Shown: one piece after another, positions 9,060 through 21,400 of the stretch | Layout of the letters: each line of letters begins with the position of its first letter | Numbering within the stretch: the stretch's first letter is position 1 | DNA from: Chroococcidiopsis thermalis PCC 7203 | GTDB lineage: Bacteria > Cyanobacteriota > Cyanobacteriia > Cyanobacteriales > Chroococcidiopsidaceae | Direction of reading: 5' to 3' | Length of the DNA: 64,000 nt | NCBI RefSeq assembly: GCF_000317125.1 | Contig: NC_019695.1 | Span: 484,336 to 548,335 of the forward strand | The notes under the pieces: model-generated | Database searches by the model: none | Seen by the model: the letters and a program-made list of their open reading frames with translations, nothing else | Told to the model about the DNA's origin: nothing | Made by a program: the position numbers and the translations under genes

Positions 9060-9488
9060 TTACCTAGCAGGTTTGACTACTAATACAGAACAAGGAGCAT
9101 TTTCCACAACTTGACTGCTAACAGAACCTTGAATGATTCGTTTTACTCCAGTCAAGCCGCGACTGCCGATCGCAATTAGGTCAGCTTGATAAATGTTTGC
9201 TAACCGAATAATTTCTTCAGCAGGATCGCCCGTAACGATCTCGATGATGCTTTCTCCTGGTATTTTTGCTTGGTAAGATTGCAGTTGCTTTTCTATTTGT
9301 AAATAGGGTAGTCCTTCCGCTACGGCTTGGGGGCGATCGCTGACAACTTCTTGACTTAACTCGACCGCAGGGACGACATGCGCGAGAACCACCTTTGTCG
9401 TCTGCTGGAGTTGCAGTTCTTCCAAACTCTGAATCACTCGTTCCTGAATTTCCGAACCGTCAAGAGCCACTAAAATCGTCTTTAGCAC
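9060..9488 (-). CDS. Universal stress protein, UspA family
   Basis: About 142-residue ATP-binding stress protein. The start VLKTILVALDGSEIQERV gives the first strand and the conserved Asp. The nucleotide motif is GSRGLTGVKRIIQGSVSSQV near the C-terminus, ending PCSVLVVKP. I chose GTG at 9488 over ATG at 9503 because the strong ribosome site GGGAGGT lies inside the longer version, spaced for the GTG. It is downstream of hisD on the same strand with a repeat-containing gap. Confidence 0.9.
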   Translation of the reverse strand: MLKTILVALDGSEIQERVIQSLEELQLQQTTKVVLAHVVPAVELSQEVVSDRPQAVAEGLPYLQIEKQLQSYQAKIPGESIIEIVTGDPAEEIIRLANIYQADLIAIGSRGLTGVKRIIQGSVSSQVVENAPCSVLVVKPAR

Positions 9489-9604
9489 CGCCAAACCTCC
9501 CATACTACAGTTACCAGTTATCAGGTATCAATTCTCAGTTCGCAGTTCTCAGTAAATCGTGGTGCGCGGTCACTGGTGACTGTTTACTGGTCACTGTTCG
9601 CTGG

Positions 9605-10948
9605 TCACTGTCCATCCTTTTCACCAGTTCCGATTTGCCAATCTCCCGCCTGCAAATCTTGCATTCGCAACCGCACAGAATCAGCGTGAGAAGGCAGTCC
9701 TTCGGTTGTTGCGAGGGTATCAATTGCCCCTGCAACTTTTTGGAGTGCTTCCGGCGTGTACTGAATCACACTAGAGTGTTTGAGGAAAGTTTCTACCCCC
9801 AAAGCGGAAGCATAACGAGCAGCACCAGAAGTAGGTAACGTGTGGTTGGGACCGGCTAAGTAGTCTCCTACAGCTTCAGGGGTAGAATTACCCAAGAAAA
9901 TCGCTCCTGCATGGCGGATCTGCTCTAACAGCGCCCAAGGATCGGCTACTTCTAATTCTAGGTGTTCGGGGGCAAACTCGTTCGATAGTTGAGCCGCAGT
10001 ATTGAGCGAGTCCACGACTGCGATCGAACCATAGTGGGCGATCGCTTTTTCCGTCAGCGTCCGGCGCGGGTGATTGACTAACTGGCGCTCGACTTCTGTT
10101 TGAACTTGCTTAGCCAAACTCGCATCTGTCGTTAACAATATTGCCGCTGCCATTGGGTCGTGTTCTGCCTGGGCTAACAAGTCGGCAGCAACGTGGACGG
10201 GGTTAGCCTGTTCGTCGGCAATAATTAGGACTTCCGAAGGTCCGGCTAAAGAATCGATTCCCACCGTACCGTAGACGAGTTTTTTCGCTAGCGTCACGTA
10301 AATATTACCAGGTCCCGTAATCACATCGACTTTCGGCAGTGTTTCCGTACCGTATGCCAAAGCCGCGATCGCCTGCGCTCCCCCGACGCGATAAATTTCT
10401 TCAATTCCTGCCTCCTGAGCCGCCACTAGCACCGCCGGATTCATGGTTTTTCCCATCCCTGGCGGAGTGACGATGACACAGCGCTTCACCCCAGCCACTT
10501 TTGCTGGAATTGCGTTCATCAACACCGTACTGGGGTAGGCAGCTCGCCCTCCAGGGACATACAGCCCCGCGCTATCCACTGGGGTGTATCGCTTACCTAA
10601 TACCACCCCGTCCTCGTCGAAATGTACCCAAGATTTAGGGACGCGCTGGCGGTGAAATGCCTCGATCCGCCGACAGGCGAGCTGGATAGCGCTGAGTAAT
10701 TCTTGAGACACCTGTTGGTAAGCCGCATCCAGTTCCGAGCCGCTCACGCGCAGGTCTTCTGGTTTCAGCGTTTGTTGGTCAAATTCTTCAGTGTAGTGAA
10801 TTAAGGCGCGGTCTCCTTGGCGCTTCACGGTCTGAAGCACCTCCCGAACCGTCGCTTCCTTATGAGCCACTTGTTCGTCGTGGGTGCGATCGCAGATCCG
10901 CTGGAGTTCGGCTCTTACCTCAGCCTGCTGAGTGATGATTCGCAGCAT
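9605..10948 (-). CDS. hisD: Histidinol dehydrogenase
   Basis: Zinc- and NAD-dependent enzyme for the last two oxidations of histidine synthesis. 447 residues, slightly longer than the usual ~430, with the excess at the C-terminus (ending GTGEKDGQ), which reads into a repeat-rich spacer. Signature GGAQAIAALAYGTETLPKVD and NIYVTLAKKLVYGTVGID are present. EFAPEHLELEV holds the catalytic Glu-His region and GPNHTLPTSG the zinc-binding His. Stands alone among unrelated genes, as usual for cyanobacterial his genes. Confidence 0.96.
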   Translation of the reverse strand: MLRIITQQAEVRAELQRICDRTHDEQVAHKEATVREVLQTVKRQGDRALIHYTEEFDQQTLKPEDLRVSGSELDAAYQQVSQELLSAIQLACRRIEAFHRQRVPKSWVHFDEDGVVLGKRYTPVDSAGLYVPGGRAAYPSTVLMNAIPAKVAGVKRCVIVTPPGMGKTMNPAVLVAAQEAGIEEIYRVGGAQAIAALAYGTETLPKVDVITGPGNIYVTLAKKLVYGTVGIDSLAGPSEVLIIADEQANPVHVAADLLAQAEHDPMAAAILLTTDASLAKQVQTEVERQLVNHPRRTLTEKAIAHYGSIAVVDSLNTAAQLSNEFAPEHLELEVADPWALLEQIRHAGAIFLGNSTPEAVGDYLAGPNHTLPTSGAARYASALGVETFLKHSSVIQYTPEALQKVAGAIDTLATTEGLPSHADSVRLRMQDLQAGDWQIGTGEKDGQ

Positions 10949-11144
10949 GGAGTTCGGGATGCTAATCTAGGAATTGCCTGCTGGGGAACAAAACTATACT
11001 ATATCCGCCTGACGGCGATTATGGTTTATTTGTTCTTGCTTCTCTAGCTTAACCTGGATTTTTAGTAGAATCGCAATCTTGTCAATCTAGGTGCTATATT
11101 AGTACATCTAGGATTTTGTCTAATTTACGTTCCCTAACTTAACT

Positions 11145-11447
11145 GTGGCTAATACAAAGTCTGCTATCAAGCGCGTTCAAATTGCCGAGCGTAATCGGCT
11201 GCGGAATAAAGCATATAGCTCAGCAGTCAAAACGCTGATGAAAAAGTATTTCAGTACTCTGGAAGCTTACGCCGCCAATCCTACTCCAGAGCTGAAGCAA
11301 GAAGTCCAACAACGGATGTCGGCAGCATACAGCAAAATCGACCGAGCCGTAAAGCGGGGCGTACTCCATCGTAATAATGGAGCTAGGAAAAAATCCCGTC
11401 TGGCTAAGCAACTCAAGCAGTACGAAATGGCTAAAACTAGTGGTTAG
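11145..11447 (+). CDS. rpsT: 30S ribosomal protein S20
   Basis: 100-residue, Lys/Arg-rich three-helix protein binding 16S rRNA. It starts at GTG 11145: [18 protein letters not shown] is the characteristic N-terminus and [16 protein letters not shown] the C-terminal helix. It precedes tatD and rpoB, a conserved cyanobacterial order. The stop codon TAG is the first triplet of a TAGTGGC heptamer array that follows. Confidence 0.96.
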   Translation: MANTKSAIKRVQIAERNRLRNKAYSSAVKTLMKKYFSTLEAYAANPTPELKQEVQQRMSAAYSKIDRAVKRGVLHRNNGARKKSRLAKQLKQYEMAKTSG

Positions 11448-11516
11448 TGGCTAGTGGCTGGTGGCTGGTTTTAAGTACTTGCTACTCCCTACGACCCGAA
11501 TCCCTACTCCCTAGTT

Positions 11517-12302
11517 ATGCAATTGATCGACTCTCACGTACATCTCAACTTCGACGTGTTTGAACCGGATTTGGCAGCCGTGCGATCGCGATGGCAAGCA
11601 GCAGGAGTCGTACACTTGGTTCATTCCTGTGTCGAACCAGCAGAATTTGCCAGCATCAGCGCGATCGCGCAGCAATTTCCTGAAGTCAGCTTTGCCGTGG
11701 GGTTACATCCACTAGATGCCCACAAATGGACGGAGAGTATGTCAACAGAAATTTTGTCCTTGGCGTGTAGTAACGATCGAGTCGTGGCAATCGGCGAGAT
11801 GGGACTGGATTTCTATAAAGCAGAAAACCAAGAGCAACAGCGAGAAGTATTTGAAGCGCAATTGGAGATCGCAGCTACCCTCAACTTACCTGTTATTATC
11901 CATTGTCGGGAAGCAGCCGCACAAGTTAGAGAGATATTACAGTCGATGAAGCAGCGTCACGGCGAGAAAATTCGCGGGGTCATGCATTGCTGGAGCGGAA
12001 CTCCAGAGGAAACTGCCTGGTTTCTAGATTTGGGGTTTTATATAAGTTTCAGCGGCATTGTCACGTTTAAGAATGCTCGTACCGTTCAAACAGCAGCACA
12101 GATGGTAAGCAGCGATCGCCTGTTGATTGAAACTGATTGTCCGTTTTTGGCTCCAGTTCCCAAGCGAAAAGAGCGGCGCAACGAACCGGCTTTCGTCTGG
12201 CATGTTGCTGAGTTTCTGGCTCACCTGCGCGGGGTTGAACTAGAAGAGATTGCAGCTCAAACAACGGCTAATGCTTGTCAACTATTCGGTTTGTCGGCGT
12301 GA
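11517..12302 (+). CDS. tatD: TatD-family metal-dependent deoxyribonuclease
   Basis: 261-residue TIM-barrel hydrolase (amidohydrolase superfamily), implicated in 3'-5' DNA/RNA trimming. Metal ligands are visible in order: HVH at residues 7-9, Glu in GEMGLDFYK, His in VIIHCREA, His in GVMHCWSG, and Asp in [14 protein letters not shown]. Lies between rpsT and rpoB; the spacing to rpoB is 661 bases, so rpoB probably has its own promoter. Confidence 0.95.
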   Translation: MQLIDSHVHLNFDVFEPDLAAVRSRWQAAGVVHLVHSCVEPAEFASISAIAQQFPEVSFAVGLHPLDAHKWTESMSTEILSLACSNDRVVAIGEMGLDFYKAENQEQQREVFEAQLEIAATLNLPVIIHCREAAAQVREILQSMKQRHGEKIRGVMHCWSGTPEETAWFLDLGFYISFSGIVTFKNARTVQTAAQMVSSDRLLIETDCPFLAPVPKRKERRNEPAFVWHVAEFLAHLRGVELEEIAAQTTANACQLFGLSA

Positions 12303-12963
12303 ATTAGCGATGAGAACAACGGCTCGGATTCGCTACACCTGCTGTCATAGGTATATTAAAAACGCCATAATGGTTAAGGAGCATGTATGAAACAATTTTT
12401 TAGCCCACCGCACAAAAGTTGGGAATATACATCATTACGCCGCCTCAACGTAAATTTTTGCTCTTACCCCTTGACAAAACATAGGTGAGAAAATAAGAGA
12501 AATTATTCTTTCGCTGTAGCAACCGGAATCTGCCGTCCCTACGATCTAATGAGCCAGAATAGACTGCTGTTTTCTTGTAACTGTCAAGTATTTGGTTTCC
12601 TGACTCAGAACACTTTTGATTTTTGCTTACGCGATCGCCTCAACGGGAAATTCCGTCAACGGCGATCGTTTAGCTGTTGTCTGCTTGATGGCTCGAGAAC
12701 AGTTTAGAAATACGACTCTCGTAAAAGAATTCGGAATTTAGAACTATATGGTATACGGTACAAGCCTCTAGATTCATTCACGGAAAACCAGAAGATGCAT
12801 AGCATCGACAATCCCTCCCCCACATTTATAACTCCATTCCAGTCTTGGGATTACACCCAGTCGAGGAAATAGCGTGGGTGAGATAACAATTCCGAATTCC
12901 GAATTCACAATTCCGAATTCGAGACGATCCGCCAAACACTTTCACTAGCGAGCTTCAAGACGC
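12303..12963. other. 661-base spacer upstream of rpoB
   Basis: This region should hold the rpoB promoter. A TTGACA hexamer at 12471-12476 followed 17 bases later by TAAGAG is a weak sigma-70-like candidate. A 33-codon open frame with a good ribosome site is noted separately. The last part (about 12888-12921) contains GAATTCC-type heptamer repeats. No RNA gene was recognised. Confidence 0.5.
12387..12488 (+). CDS. Possible small protein or leader ORF before rpoB
   Basis: 33-codon frame (MKQFFSPPHKSWEYTSLRRL...) with AAGGAG five bases before ATG, one of the better ribosome sites in the window. No family is recognised. It overlaps the TTGACA promoter candidate. Could be chance; no conservation data available here. 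Confidence 0.2.
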   Translation: MKQFFSPPHKSWEYTSLRRLNVNFCSYPLTKHR

Positions 12964-15900
12964 ATGACTACAGAGATATCTAAAGAATCTACCTCCTACT
13001 TGCTGCCCGACTTGATCGAAATTCAAAAAGCTAGTTTTCGGTGGTTTTTAGAAGAAGGCTTAATTGAAGAACTCAACAGCTTCTCACCAATTACCGACTA
13101 CACGGGCAAATTAGAACTGCACTTACTAGGTCAAAATTATAAACTCAAACAGCCTAAATACGATGTAGACGAAGCCAAGCGTCGCGATGCTACATATGCC
13201 GTACAGATGTACGTACCGACACGCTTGATCAATAAAGAGACAGGCGAGATTAAAGAACAAGAGGTTTTTATTGGCGACCTGCCCCTCATGACCGATCGCG
13301 GTACGTTTATTATTAACGGCGCAGAACGGGTAATCGTCAATCAAATCGTGCGATCGCCTGGAGTCTACTACAAATCGGAACTCGACAAAAACGGTCGTCG
13401 CACCTACAGCGCCAGTTTGATTCCTAACCGAGGCGCGTGGCTGAAATTTGAAACCGACCGGAACGATTTAGTTTGGGTACGCATTGATAAAACTCGTAAA
13501 CTGTCGGCGCAAATTTTGTTGAAAGCACTTGCCCTGACAGATAATGAAATTTTTGATGCCCTGCGTCACCCAGAATATTTCCAAAAAACGATCGAAAAAG
13601 AAGGGCAGTTTTCTGAAGAAGAAGCCCTGATGGAATTGTACAAAAAGCTACGTCCTGGCGAACCACCAACGGTATTGGGCGGTCAACAGCTCCTCGACTC
13701 GCGCTTTTTCGATCCCAAGCGCTACGATTTAGGGCGCGTCGGACGGTACAAACTGAATAAAAAGCTGCGCTTATCGATCCCCGATACGACGCGGGTACTG
13801 ACACCAACAGATATTTTGGCAGCGATCGACTACCTGATCAACTTAGAGTTCGACATGGGTAACACCGACGATATCGATCACTTGGGCAACAGACGAGTCA
13901 GAAGCGTCGGCGAGTTGCTGCAAAACCAAGTCCGCGTCGGCTTAAACCGCTTAGAACGGATTATCCGCGAACGAATGACCGTCTCGGATACAGATAACCT
14001 CAGCCCGACTTCATTGGTCAACCCCAAACCCCTGGTCGCTGCGATTAAGGAGTTTTTTGGCTCCAGCCAACTGTCACAGTTTATGGATCAGACCAACCCC
14101 TTAGCAGAATTGACTCACAAGCGCCGCCTCTCAGCCCTCGGTCCTGGCGGATTGACGCGAGAACGGGCGGGTTTTGCCGTGCGAGATATTCACCCCTCGC
14201 ACTACGGGCGTATCTGCCCGATTGAGACTCCAGAAGGTCCCAACGCGGGTCTGATTGGTTCTTTGGCAACCCACGCCAGAGTTAACCAATACGGCTTTTT
14301 AGAAACGCCTTACCGCGAAGTGAAAAACGGGCGAGTCTTGTACGATGGCGCTCCTATTTACATGACAGCCGACGAGGAAGACGATTTTCGCGTCGCACCT
14401 GGGGACGTGCCGATCGACGAACACGGTAACTTGCTGGGCGCTCAAGTCCCCGTGCGTTACCGCCAAGACTTCACCACCACCACCCCCGACCAAGTGGACT
14501 ACGTGCAGGTGACACCAGTACAAATCGTCTCTGTTGCCACCAGCTTGATCCCGTTCTTGGAACACGACGACGCTAACCGCGCCCTGATGGGTTCTAACAT
14601 GCAACGGCAAGCGGTTCCCTTACTCAAACCGGAGCGACCCTTAGTTGGGACGGGGCTAGAAGCACAAGCAGCGCGGGACTCTGGGATGGTAATCATCAGC
14701 CGTACTGATGGTGAAGTCAGTTATATCGATGCCACCCGCATTCGCGTCCGTGCTGCTAATGGGAGCGAAATTGAATACCAAATGTCCAAATACCAGCGCT
14801 CCAACCAGGATACCTGTCTCAACCAGCGCCCGCTCGTCCGTAAAGGCGATCGCGTTGCTGCCGGACAGGTAATTGCTGATGGTTCCTCAACTGAGGGCGG
14901 TGAAATTGCTCTGGGACAAAATATTTTAGTTGCCTATATGCCTTGGGAAGGCTACAACTACGAAGATGCAATTTTGATCTCGGAACGGTTGGTACAGGAA
15001 GACCTGTATACCTCAATTCACGTTGAAAAGTATGAAATTGAGGCACGACAGACCAAACTCGGACCCGAAGAAATTACCCGCGAAATTCCCAATGTTGGGG
15101 AAGATGCCCTGAGACAGTTAGACGAACAAGGAATTATCCGCGTTGGCGCTTGGGTAGAATCGGGCGATATCTTAGTTGGCAAAGTTACCCCCAAAGGTGA
15201 ATCTGACCAACCACCAGAAGAAAAACTGCTACGGGCAATTTTCGGTGAAAAAGCGCGGGATGTACGCGATAACTCGCTGCGCGTACCCAACGGCGAAAAA
15301 GGTCGTGTAGTAGACGTGCGCGTGTTTACCCGCGAACAGGGGGACGAACTACCCCCTGGCGCTAACATGGTCGTCCGCGTGTATGTCGCTCAAAAGCGCA
15401 AGATCCAAGTTGGCGACAAAATGGCAGGACGACACGGCAATAAGGGAATTATTTCTCGCATTTTGCCTTTAGAAGATATGCCATATTTGCCAGACGGCAG
15501 ACCCGTTGACATCGTGCTGAATCCATTGGGCGTACCTTCCCGCATGAATGTGGGACAAGTGTTTGAGTGCCTCTTAGGTTGGGCGGGGGCTAACTTGGGT
15601 CTGCGGTTTAAGCTAACTCCATTCGATGAAATGTTTGGTGAAGAAGCATCGCGATCGATCGTTCACGGCAAATTGACGCAAGCCAGAGAAGACACCGCTC
15701 AAGATTGGATGTACGACCCAGAAAATCCGGGGAAAATCCAAGTATTCGACGGCAGAACGGGAGAACCATTCGATCGCCCGATCACGATTGGGATGGCTTA
15801 CATGCTGAAACTGGTACATTTGGTAGACGACAAGATTCACGCTCGTTCAACAGGTCCTTACTCCTTGGTGACGCAACAACCCTTGGGTGGAAAGGCGCAG

Positions 15901-16266
15901 CAAGGCGGTCAGCGATTTGGCGAAATGGAAGTGTGGGCGCTGGAAGCATTCGGCGCTGCCTATACCCTGCAAGAGCTGCTAACGGTGAAATCCGACGACA
16001 TGCAAGGACGGAACGAAGCCTTAAACGCGATCGTCAAAGGCAAGGCTATCCCTCGACCTGGCACGCCCGAATCTTTCAAGGTATTGATGCGAGAGTTGCA
16101 ATCTTTGGGGCTAGATATTGCCGTGCATAAGGTAGAAACTCAAACTGACGGCAGTACCTCTGATGTCGAAGTGGATCTGATGGCAGATCCGGCTGGTCGC
16201 CGCACTCCTTCCCGTCCTACCTACGAATCTCTCAGTCGCGAATCGTTGGAAGAAGAAGAAATTTAG
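12964..16266 (+). CDS. rpoB: RNA polymerase subunit beta
   Basis: Second-largest polymerase subunit. 1100 residues, the compact cyanobacterial length. Starts [20 protein letters not shown]. Signature regions include the rifampicin-pocket segment [20 protein letters not shown] and [20 protein letters not shown], the [11 protein letters not shown] fork region, [19 protein letters not shown] near the active centre and the C-terminal clamp segment [20 protein letters not shown]. It heads rpoB-rpoC1-rpoC2. The stop codon TAG opens a GTGGTGA-type repeat stretch. Confidence 0.99.
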   Translation: MTTEISKESTSYLLPDLIEIQKASFRWFLEEGLIEELNSFSPITDYTGKLELHLLGQNYKLKQPKYDVDEAKRRDATYAVQMYVPTRLINKETGEIKEQEVFIGDLPLMTDRGTFIINGAERVIVNQIVRSPGVYYKSELDKNGRRTYSASLIPNRGAWLKFETDRNDLVWVRIDKTRKLSAQILLKALALTDNEIFDALRHPEYFQKTIEKEGQFSEEEALMELYKKLRPGEPPTVLGGQQLLDSRFFDPKRYDLGRVGRYKLNKKLRLSIPDTTRVLTPTDILAAIDYLINLEFDMGNTDDIDHLGNRRVRSVGELLQNQVRVGLNRLERIIRERMTVSDTDNLSPTSLVNPKPLVAAIKEFFGSSQLSQFMDQTNPLAELTHKRRLSALGPGGLTRERAGFAVRDIHPSHYGRICPIETPEGPNAGLIGSLATHARVNQYGFLETPYREVKNGRVLYDGAPIYMTADEEDDFRVAPGDVPIDEHGNLLGAQVPVRYRQDFTTTTPDQVDYVQVTPVQIVSVATSLIPFLEHDDANRALMGSNMQRQAVPLLKPERPLVGTGLEAQAARDSGMVIISRTDGEVSYIDATRIRVRAANGSEIEYQMSKYQRSNQDTCLNQRPLVRKGDRVAAGQVIADGSSTEGGEIALGQNILVAYMPWEGYNYEDAILISERLVQEDLYTSIHVEKYEIEARQTKLGPEEITREIPNVGEDALRQLDEQGIIRVGAWVESGDILVGKVTPKGESDQPPEEKLLRAIFGEKARDVRDNSLRVPNGEKGRVVDVRVFTREQGDELPPGANMVVRVYVAQKRKIQVGDKMAGRHGNKGIISRILPLEDMPYLPDGRPVDIVLNPLGVPSRMNVGQVFECLLGWAGANLGLRFKLTPFDEMFGEEASRSIVHGKLTQAREDTAQDWMYDPENPGKIQVFDGRTGEPFDRPITIGMAYMLKLVHLVDDKIHARSTGPYSLVTQQPLGGKAQQGGQRFGEMEVWALEAFGAAYTLQELLTVKSDDMQGRNEALNAIVKGKAIPRPGTPESFKVLMRELQSLGLDIAVHKVETQTDGSTSDVEVDLMADPAGRRTPSRPTYESLSRESLEEEEI

Positions 16267-16435
16267 TGGTGAGTGGTGAGTGATGAGTGGTGTTCCTACT
16301 CCTTACTCCTTACTCCCTACTACGCGGCTCCGATGGCGAACGCGGCTCCAATGCGGAGGTTCCCTCCGCTTCCGCCCGCTTGGAAACCTCGCCATCTGCC
16401 CGCTTCCCTACTCCCTACTCCCTTACCCCTCAAAT
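16267..16435. repeat. rpoB-rpoC1 spacer made of repeats
   Basis: 169 bases within the operon: GTGGTGA-type units, then CTACTCC heptamers, then a hairpin-prone block (ATGGCGA...TCGCCAT, enclosing GCGGAGG...CCTCCGC), then further CTACTCC heptamers up to the rpoC1 start. The reading frame is open through the block, which artificially lengthens rpoC1 if an upstream ATG is used. Confidence 0.75.
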
Positions 16436-18313
16436 ATGAGACCAGGATTATCAAATCAGTTCGACTACGTAAAAATTGCGATCGCCTCGCCTGACCGGAT
16501 TCGGGTCTGGGGAGAAAGAACCTTGCCTAACGGTCAGTTGGTGGGCGAGGTGACAAAGCCAGAAACAATTAACTATAGAACGCTCAAGCCAGAAATGGAC
16601 GGGCTATTTTGCGAGCGAATCTTCGGTCCGGCGAAAGATTGGGAGTGTCACTGCGGCAAGTATAAGCGCGTCCGGCATCGGGGCATTGTTTGCGAGCGTT
16701 GCGGTGTGGAAGTTACGGAATCCCGCGTCCGCCGCCACCGGATGGGTTTTATCAAACTCGCGGCTCCAGTTGCCCACGTTTGGTATCTCAAGGGTATTCC
16801 TAGTTATATTTCGATTTTGTTAGATATGCCCTTACGGGATGTCGAGCAAATTGTTTACTTTAACGCTTATGTCGTCCTCAAACCAGGCAACGCCGAGACT
16901 TTAACTTACAAACAATTGCTCAGCGAAGACCAGTGGATTGAGATTGAAGACCAACTTTACAGCGAAGATTCTACCCTAGAAGGTATAGAAGTAGGAATCG
17001 GAGCTGAGGCATTAGCGAATTTGCTCTCGGATATCAAACTGGAACCAGAAGCAGAAACGCTGCGGCAAGAAATTGGTACGGCAAAAGGACAGAAACGGGC
17101 AAAACTGATCAAACGGCTGCGGGTGATCGATAACTTTATCGCCACTGGCTCGAAACCAGAGTGGATGGTAATGAGTTATATTCCGGTAATTCCCCCAGAC
17201 TTGCGCCCAATGGTACAGCTCGACGGCGGACGATTTGCTACGTCCGACTTAAACGATCTGTATCGTCGCGTAATCAACCGGAACAACCGTTTGGCGCGCT
17301 TGCAAGAGATTTTGGCTCCTGAAATCATCGTCCGTAACGAAAAACGGATGCTGCAAGAAGCCGTCGATGCTTTGATCGATAACGGTCGGCGGGGACGCAC
17401 GGTGGTAGGCGCAAACAATCGTCCGTTGAAATCCTTATCGGATATTATCGAAGGGAAACAAGGTCGCTTCCGCCAAAACTTGCTCGGCAAACGGGTTGAT
17501 TATTCAGGACGTTCGGTAATCGTCGTCGGACCCAAACTTAAAATTCACCAGTGCGGTTTGCCACGGGAAATGGCAATCGAGCTATTCCAGCCGTTTGTGA
17601 TCCATCGTCTGATTCGCGGTGGAATTGTCAACAATATTAAAGCTGCGAAAAAACTGATTCAGCGCAATGACCCCAGCGTGTGGGACGTTTTAGAAGAGGT
17701 GATTGAAGGACACCCAGTCCTGCTCAACCGCGCTCCAACGCTTCACCGCTTGGGGATTCAATCTTTCGAGCCAATTTTGGTAGAAGGTCGTGCCATTCAG
17801 CTCCATCCTTTGGTCTGTCCGGCGTTCAACGCTGACTTTGATGGCGACCAGATGGCGGTTCACGTGCCTCTGTCCCTGGAATCGCAGTCAGAAGCAAGAT
17901 TGTTGATGCTAGCTTCTAACAATATTCTGTCTCCAGCAACAGGCAGACCGATTATTACTCCCAGCCAAGATATGGTTTTGGGCTGTTACTACTTAACTGC
18001 CGAAAATCCCAACAACAATCGTGGCGCTGGCAGTTACTTTGCATCGCTCGATGACGCGATCGTAGCTTACGAGCAAGAGCGAGTAGACCTACACGCCAAA
18101 GTTTGGGTACGCTACGACGGCAAAGTAGAGACGGCGAAGCCAGACAGCGAGCCTTTAAAAGTAGAAAAGCAGGGTGACGGCACCGTGACCAAACACTTTC
18201 GCGAACGACGAGTCCGAGAGGATGGTAGCGGTAATTTGCTGTCGCAGTTCATCCTGACAACTCCTGGTCGGATTATTTACAACAAAGCAATTCAAGACTC
18301 GATTGTCAGCTAG
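16436..18313 (+). CDS. rpoC1: RNA polymerase subunit gamma (N-terminal half of beta-prime)
   Basis: 625 residues from ATG 16436 ([20 protein letters not shown]), matching the usual cyanobacterial length; the in-frame ATG at 16280 would add 52 residues translated from repeats and is rejected. Zinc-binding cysteines lie in [20 protein letters not shown]. The catalytic Mg-binding loop [15 protein letters not shown] carries the three aspartates, so the active-site metal is in this subunit. The lid/rudder region [16 protein letters not shown] is present. The split from rpoC2 is a cyanobacterial/plastid trait. Confidence 0.98.
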   Translation: MRPGLSNQFDYVKIAIASPDRIRVWGERTLPNGQLVGEVTKPETINYRTLKPEMDGLFCERIFGPAKDWECHCGKYKRVRHRGIVCERCGVEVTESRVRRHRMGFIKLAAPVAHVWYLKGIPSYISILLDMPLRDVEQIVYFNAYVVLKPGNAETLTYKQLLSEDQWIEIEDQLYSEDSTLEGIEVGIGAEALANLLSDIKLEPEAETLRQEIGTAKGQKRAKLIKRLRVIDNFIATGSKPEWMVMSYIPVIPPDLRPMVQLDGGRFATSDLNDLYRRVINRNNRLARLQEILAPEIIVRNEKRMLQEAVDALIDNGRRGRTVVGANNRPLKSLSDIIEGKQGRFRQNLLGKRVDYSGRSVIVVGPKLKIHQCGLPREMAIELFQPFVIHRLIRGGIVNNIKAAKKLIQRNDPSVWDVLEEVIEGHPVLLNRAPTLHRLGIQSFEPILVEGRAIQLHPLVCPAFNADFDGDQMAVHVPLSLESQSEARLLMLASNNILSPATGRPIITPSQDMVLGCYYLTAENPNNNRGAGSYFASLDDAIVAYEQERVDLHAKVWVRYDGKVETAKPDSEPLKVEKQGDGTVTKHFRERRVREDGSGNLLSQFILTTPGRIIYNKAIQDSIVS

Positions 18314-18371
18314 GGATTAGGGGGCTGGGGACTAGGAAAATTTCAAAATTCGCAATTAACTCACTTCCCCT

Positions 18372-18438
18372 GTAAGGGCGGGTTCAACCGCAGAAGGATT
18401 TATTCCAGAACAGGTATCTTCAAAAAACCCGCCCCTAC
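18372..18438 (+). repeat. 67-base dispersed element, copy B
   Basis: Lies in the rpoC1-rpoC2 spacer (18314-18494). Ends GTAAGGGCGGGTT and AACCCGCCCCTAC form an inverted repeat. Same length as copy A at 5013-5079 and about 75% identical when A is reversed. CACTACT heptamers follow, running to within 13 bases of the rpoC2 start. Confidence 0.75.
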
Positions 18439-18494
18439 GATTCCCCACTCATCACGCGCTACGCACTACTCACTACTCACTACTCACTAAAAAC

Positions 18495-21400
18495 ATGGCA
18501 GACGGTAAGGAATTTATTTTTCGCAACCGCGTAGTTGGTAAAAGCCAGCTGAGAAATCTAATTGCTTGGTCGTTCACGACTTACGGCACTGCTCGCACGG
18601 CAGTTATGGCAGATAAGCTGAAAGATTTAGGATTTCGCTACGCGACGAAAGCAGGGATCTCAATTAGCGTTGACGATTTGATGGTTCCGCCTTCTAAGCG
18701 ATCGCTCTTGGAAGCTGCCGAAGCCGAAATTAGAGCCACGGAAGCGCGTTACCAACGGGGAGAAATCACTGAGGTCGAGCGTTTCCAAAAAGTGATCGAC
18801 ACTTGGAACAGTACCAGCGAAGCCCTCAAAGATGAAGTAATGAGTCACTTCGAGCGGACGAATCCGCTGAACTCGGTACACATGATGTCTATTTCTGGGG
18901 CGCGGGGTTCGATCGCCCAGGTGCGGCAGTTGGTCGGAATGCGCGGGTTGATGGCAGACCCTCAAGGGGAAATTATCGACTTGCCAATTAAAACGAATTT
19001 CCGCGAAGGGCTGACCGTTACCGAATACATTATCTCGTCCTACGGGGCGAGAAAGGGTCTGGTAGATACGGCGCTGCGCACGGCAGACTCCGGTTACTTA
19101 ACACGACGCTTGGTAGACGTATCCCAAGACGTGATCGTACGGGAATTTGACTGTGGTACGACCCGCGCCATTCCCGTGCGCCCGATGATGGATGGCGATC
19201 GCACTTTGATTCCGATCGGCAATCGTTTGCTGGGGCGAGTCGCGGCAGTTGATGTCATCCACCCAAAAACGAAAGAAGTGTTGGTGCAGAGAAACCAGCC
19301 CATTCATGACGAATTGGCGCAGGCAGTAGACAAAGCAGGCGTTGAAGAAGTGATGGTCCGATCGCCCCTCACCTGCGAAGCAGCGCGGTCGGTCTGCCAG
19401 CACTGTTATGGCTGGAGCTTGGCGCACGCCAAAATGGTGGATTTGGGTGAAGCGGTGGGGATCATTGCCGCTCAAAGTATTGGCGAACCAGGCACGCAGC
19501 TAACCATGCGTACCTTCCACACGGGCGGCGTATTTACCGGAGAAGTAGCGCGACAAGCACGGGCAGAACAAGACGGTACGATTCGGATGCCGCGCAATCT
19601 CCGCAATCGTCCGTTTAGAACCCGCCACGGAGAAGACGCGCTGATGGCGGAAAACAATGGGGCGCTGACTTTGGAGCTTGCCAATGGCAGCAAAGTGAAT
19701 ATTCCCGTCAACCAAGGTTCGATCGTGTATGTCAATGACGGTCAGACAGTAACAGTTGGACAACTAATCGCTGAAGTCCCCGTTGGCAACCGTACCACCA
19801 GAGTTAACACGGAAAAAGTTACGAAAGACGTGGCTTCGGACTTGGCAGGAGAAGTCAAATTTGCGGATGTCGTCGCCGAGGAAAAGACCGACCGTCAAGG
19901 TAACACGACGACGACTGCATCTAGAGGCGGCTTGATCTGGATCTTGTCGGGAGAAGTTTACAACTTGCCCCCAGGTGCAGAACCCAGCGTCAACAACGGC
20001 GATCGCGTCGAAGCGAATAGCGTCTTGGCGCAGATGAAACTGACCAGCGTGCATGGGGGTGTCGTGCGCTTACCCCAAGCTGCTGATGGGGCGCGGCAGC
20101 GAGAAATTGAAATCATTACTGCCTCTGTGGTTCTCGATACGGCTACCGTGCGATCGGAAAGCTTTCAAGGTCGCGAGCATTACACGATCGAAACAAATAA
20201 CGGTCAACAATTTTCGCTCTTAGCAACCCCAGGCACAAAAGTGCAAAACGGTCAAGTTGTTGCAGAGCTAATTGACGATCGCTACCGCACTGCTACTGGT
20301 GGAATTGTCAAATTTGCTGGGGTAGAAATCGGGAAAAAAGGTAAGGCAAAGCAAGGTTACGAAGTCGTCAAGGGTGGAACTTTGTTGTGGATTCCTGAAG
20401 AATCTCACGAAGTCAATAAGGATATCTCCCTGCTAATCGTCGAGGACGGCACGTATGTCGAAGCGGGTACGGAAGTCGTAAAGGATATCTTCTGCCAGAA
20501 TAGCGGCGTTGTCACCGTGACTCAGAAGAATGACATTTTGCGCGAACTGGTGGTGAAGCCAGGGGAATTGCTGATGTTAGACGACCCAGAAGCAGCACTC
20601 GGCAGAGACGGAACTTTAGGTCAGCCTGGAGAAGAAATCGTCCCAGGACATACCCTATCCGAACTGCGTTATATCGAGTATGTCGAATCGCCTGAAGGTC
20701 CAGCCTTACTGCTACGTCCCGCAATCGAATATGCCGTACCAGATGTTCCACCCGTACCCAGCACGCAATCCGTTAACCAATCGGGTCGCCGGATTGAGTT
20801 GCGATCGATGCAGCGTATTGCTTTTAAAGATTCCGAGCGGGTGAAGTCGATTGAAGGAGTAGAACTGCTGCGGACGCAATTGGTCTTGGAAATCGAGCAA
20901 GACACGAGCGGAGAACACGGTAGTTCGCCAATGGTGGCAGATATCGAATTGATTCCCGATGCAGAAGATCCCGAACTCCAGCGCTTGCAGTTGGTAATTT
21001 TGGAGTCTCTAACAATCCGCCGCGACGTAGCCGCCGATGCTACCCAAGGCAGTACTTCAACCACATTACTCGTAGAAGACGGGCAGAATATTCCGCCTGG
21101 TGCAGTGGTGGCACGGACGGCAATTCAGTGCAAAGAAGCCGGAGAAATTCGCGGTATTCGCGAAGGTGCGGAAGCCATTCGCCGCATTCTGGTGTTGCGA
21201 GAAAGCGATCGCCTATCCATTCCAACCAAAGAACGTCCTCAAGTCAAAATTGGTGACTTGGTTGTAGCAGGTATGGAAATCGCTCCGGGAGCAGTTGTGG
21301 CTGAATCCGGGCAAGTACTGGAAATTAAGAAGGCAACGGGAGACAAAAAAGAGCAGGAACAACCAGGCGATGGTGCGTTGGTTAGCAATGCTTATGAAGT

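Noticed and set aside
16280-16435. N-terminal extension of RpoC1 by 52 residues
   Set aside because: It is translated from CTACTCC heptamers and a hairpin block; the family N-terminus starts exactly at ATG 16436.
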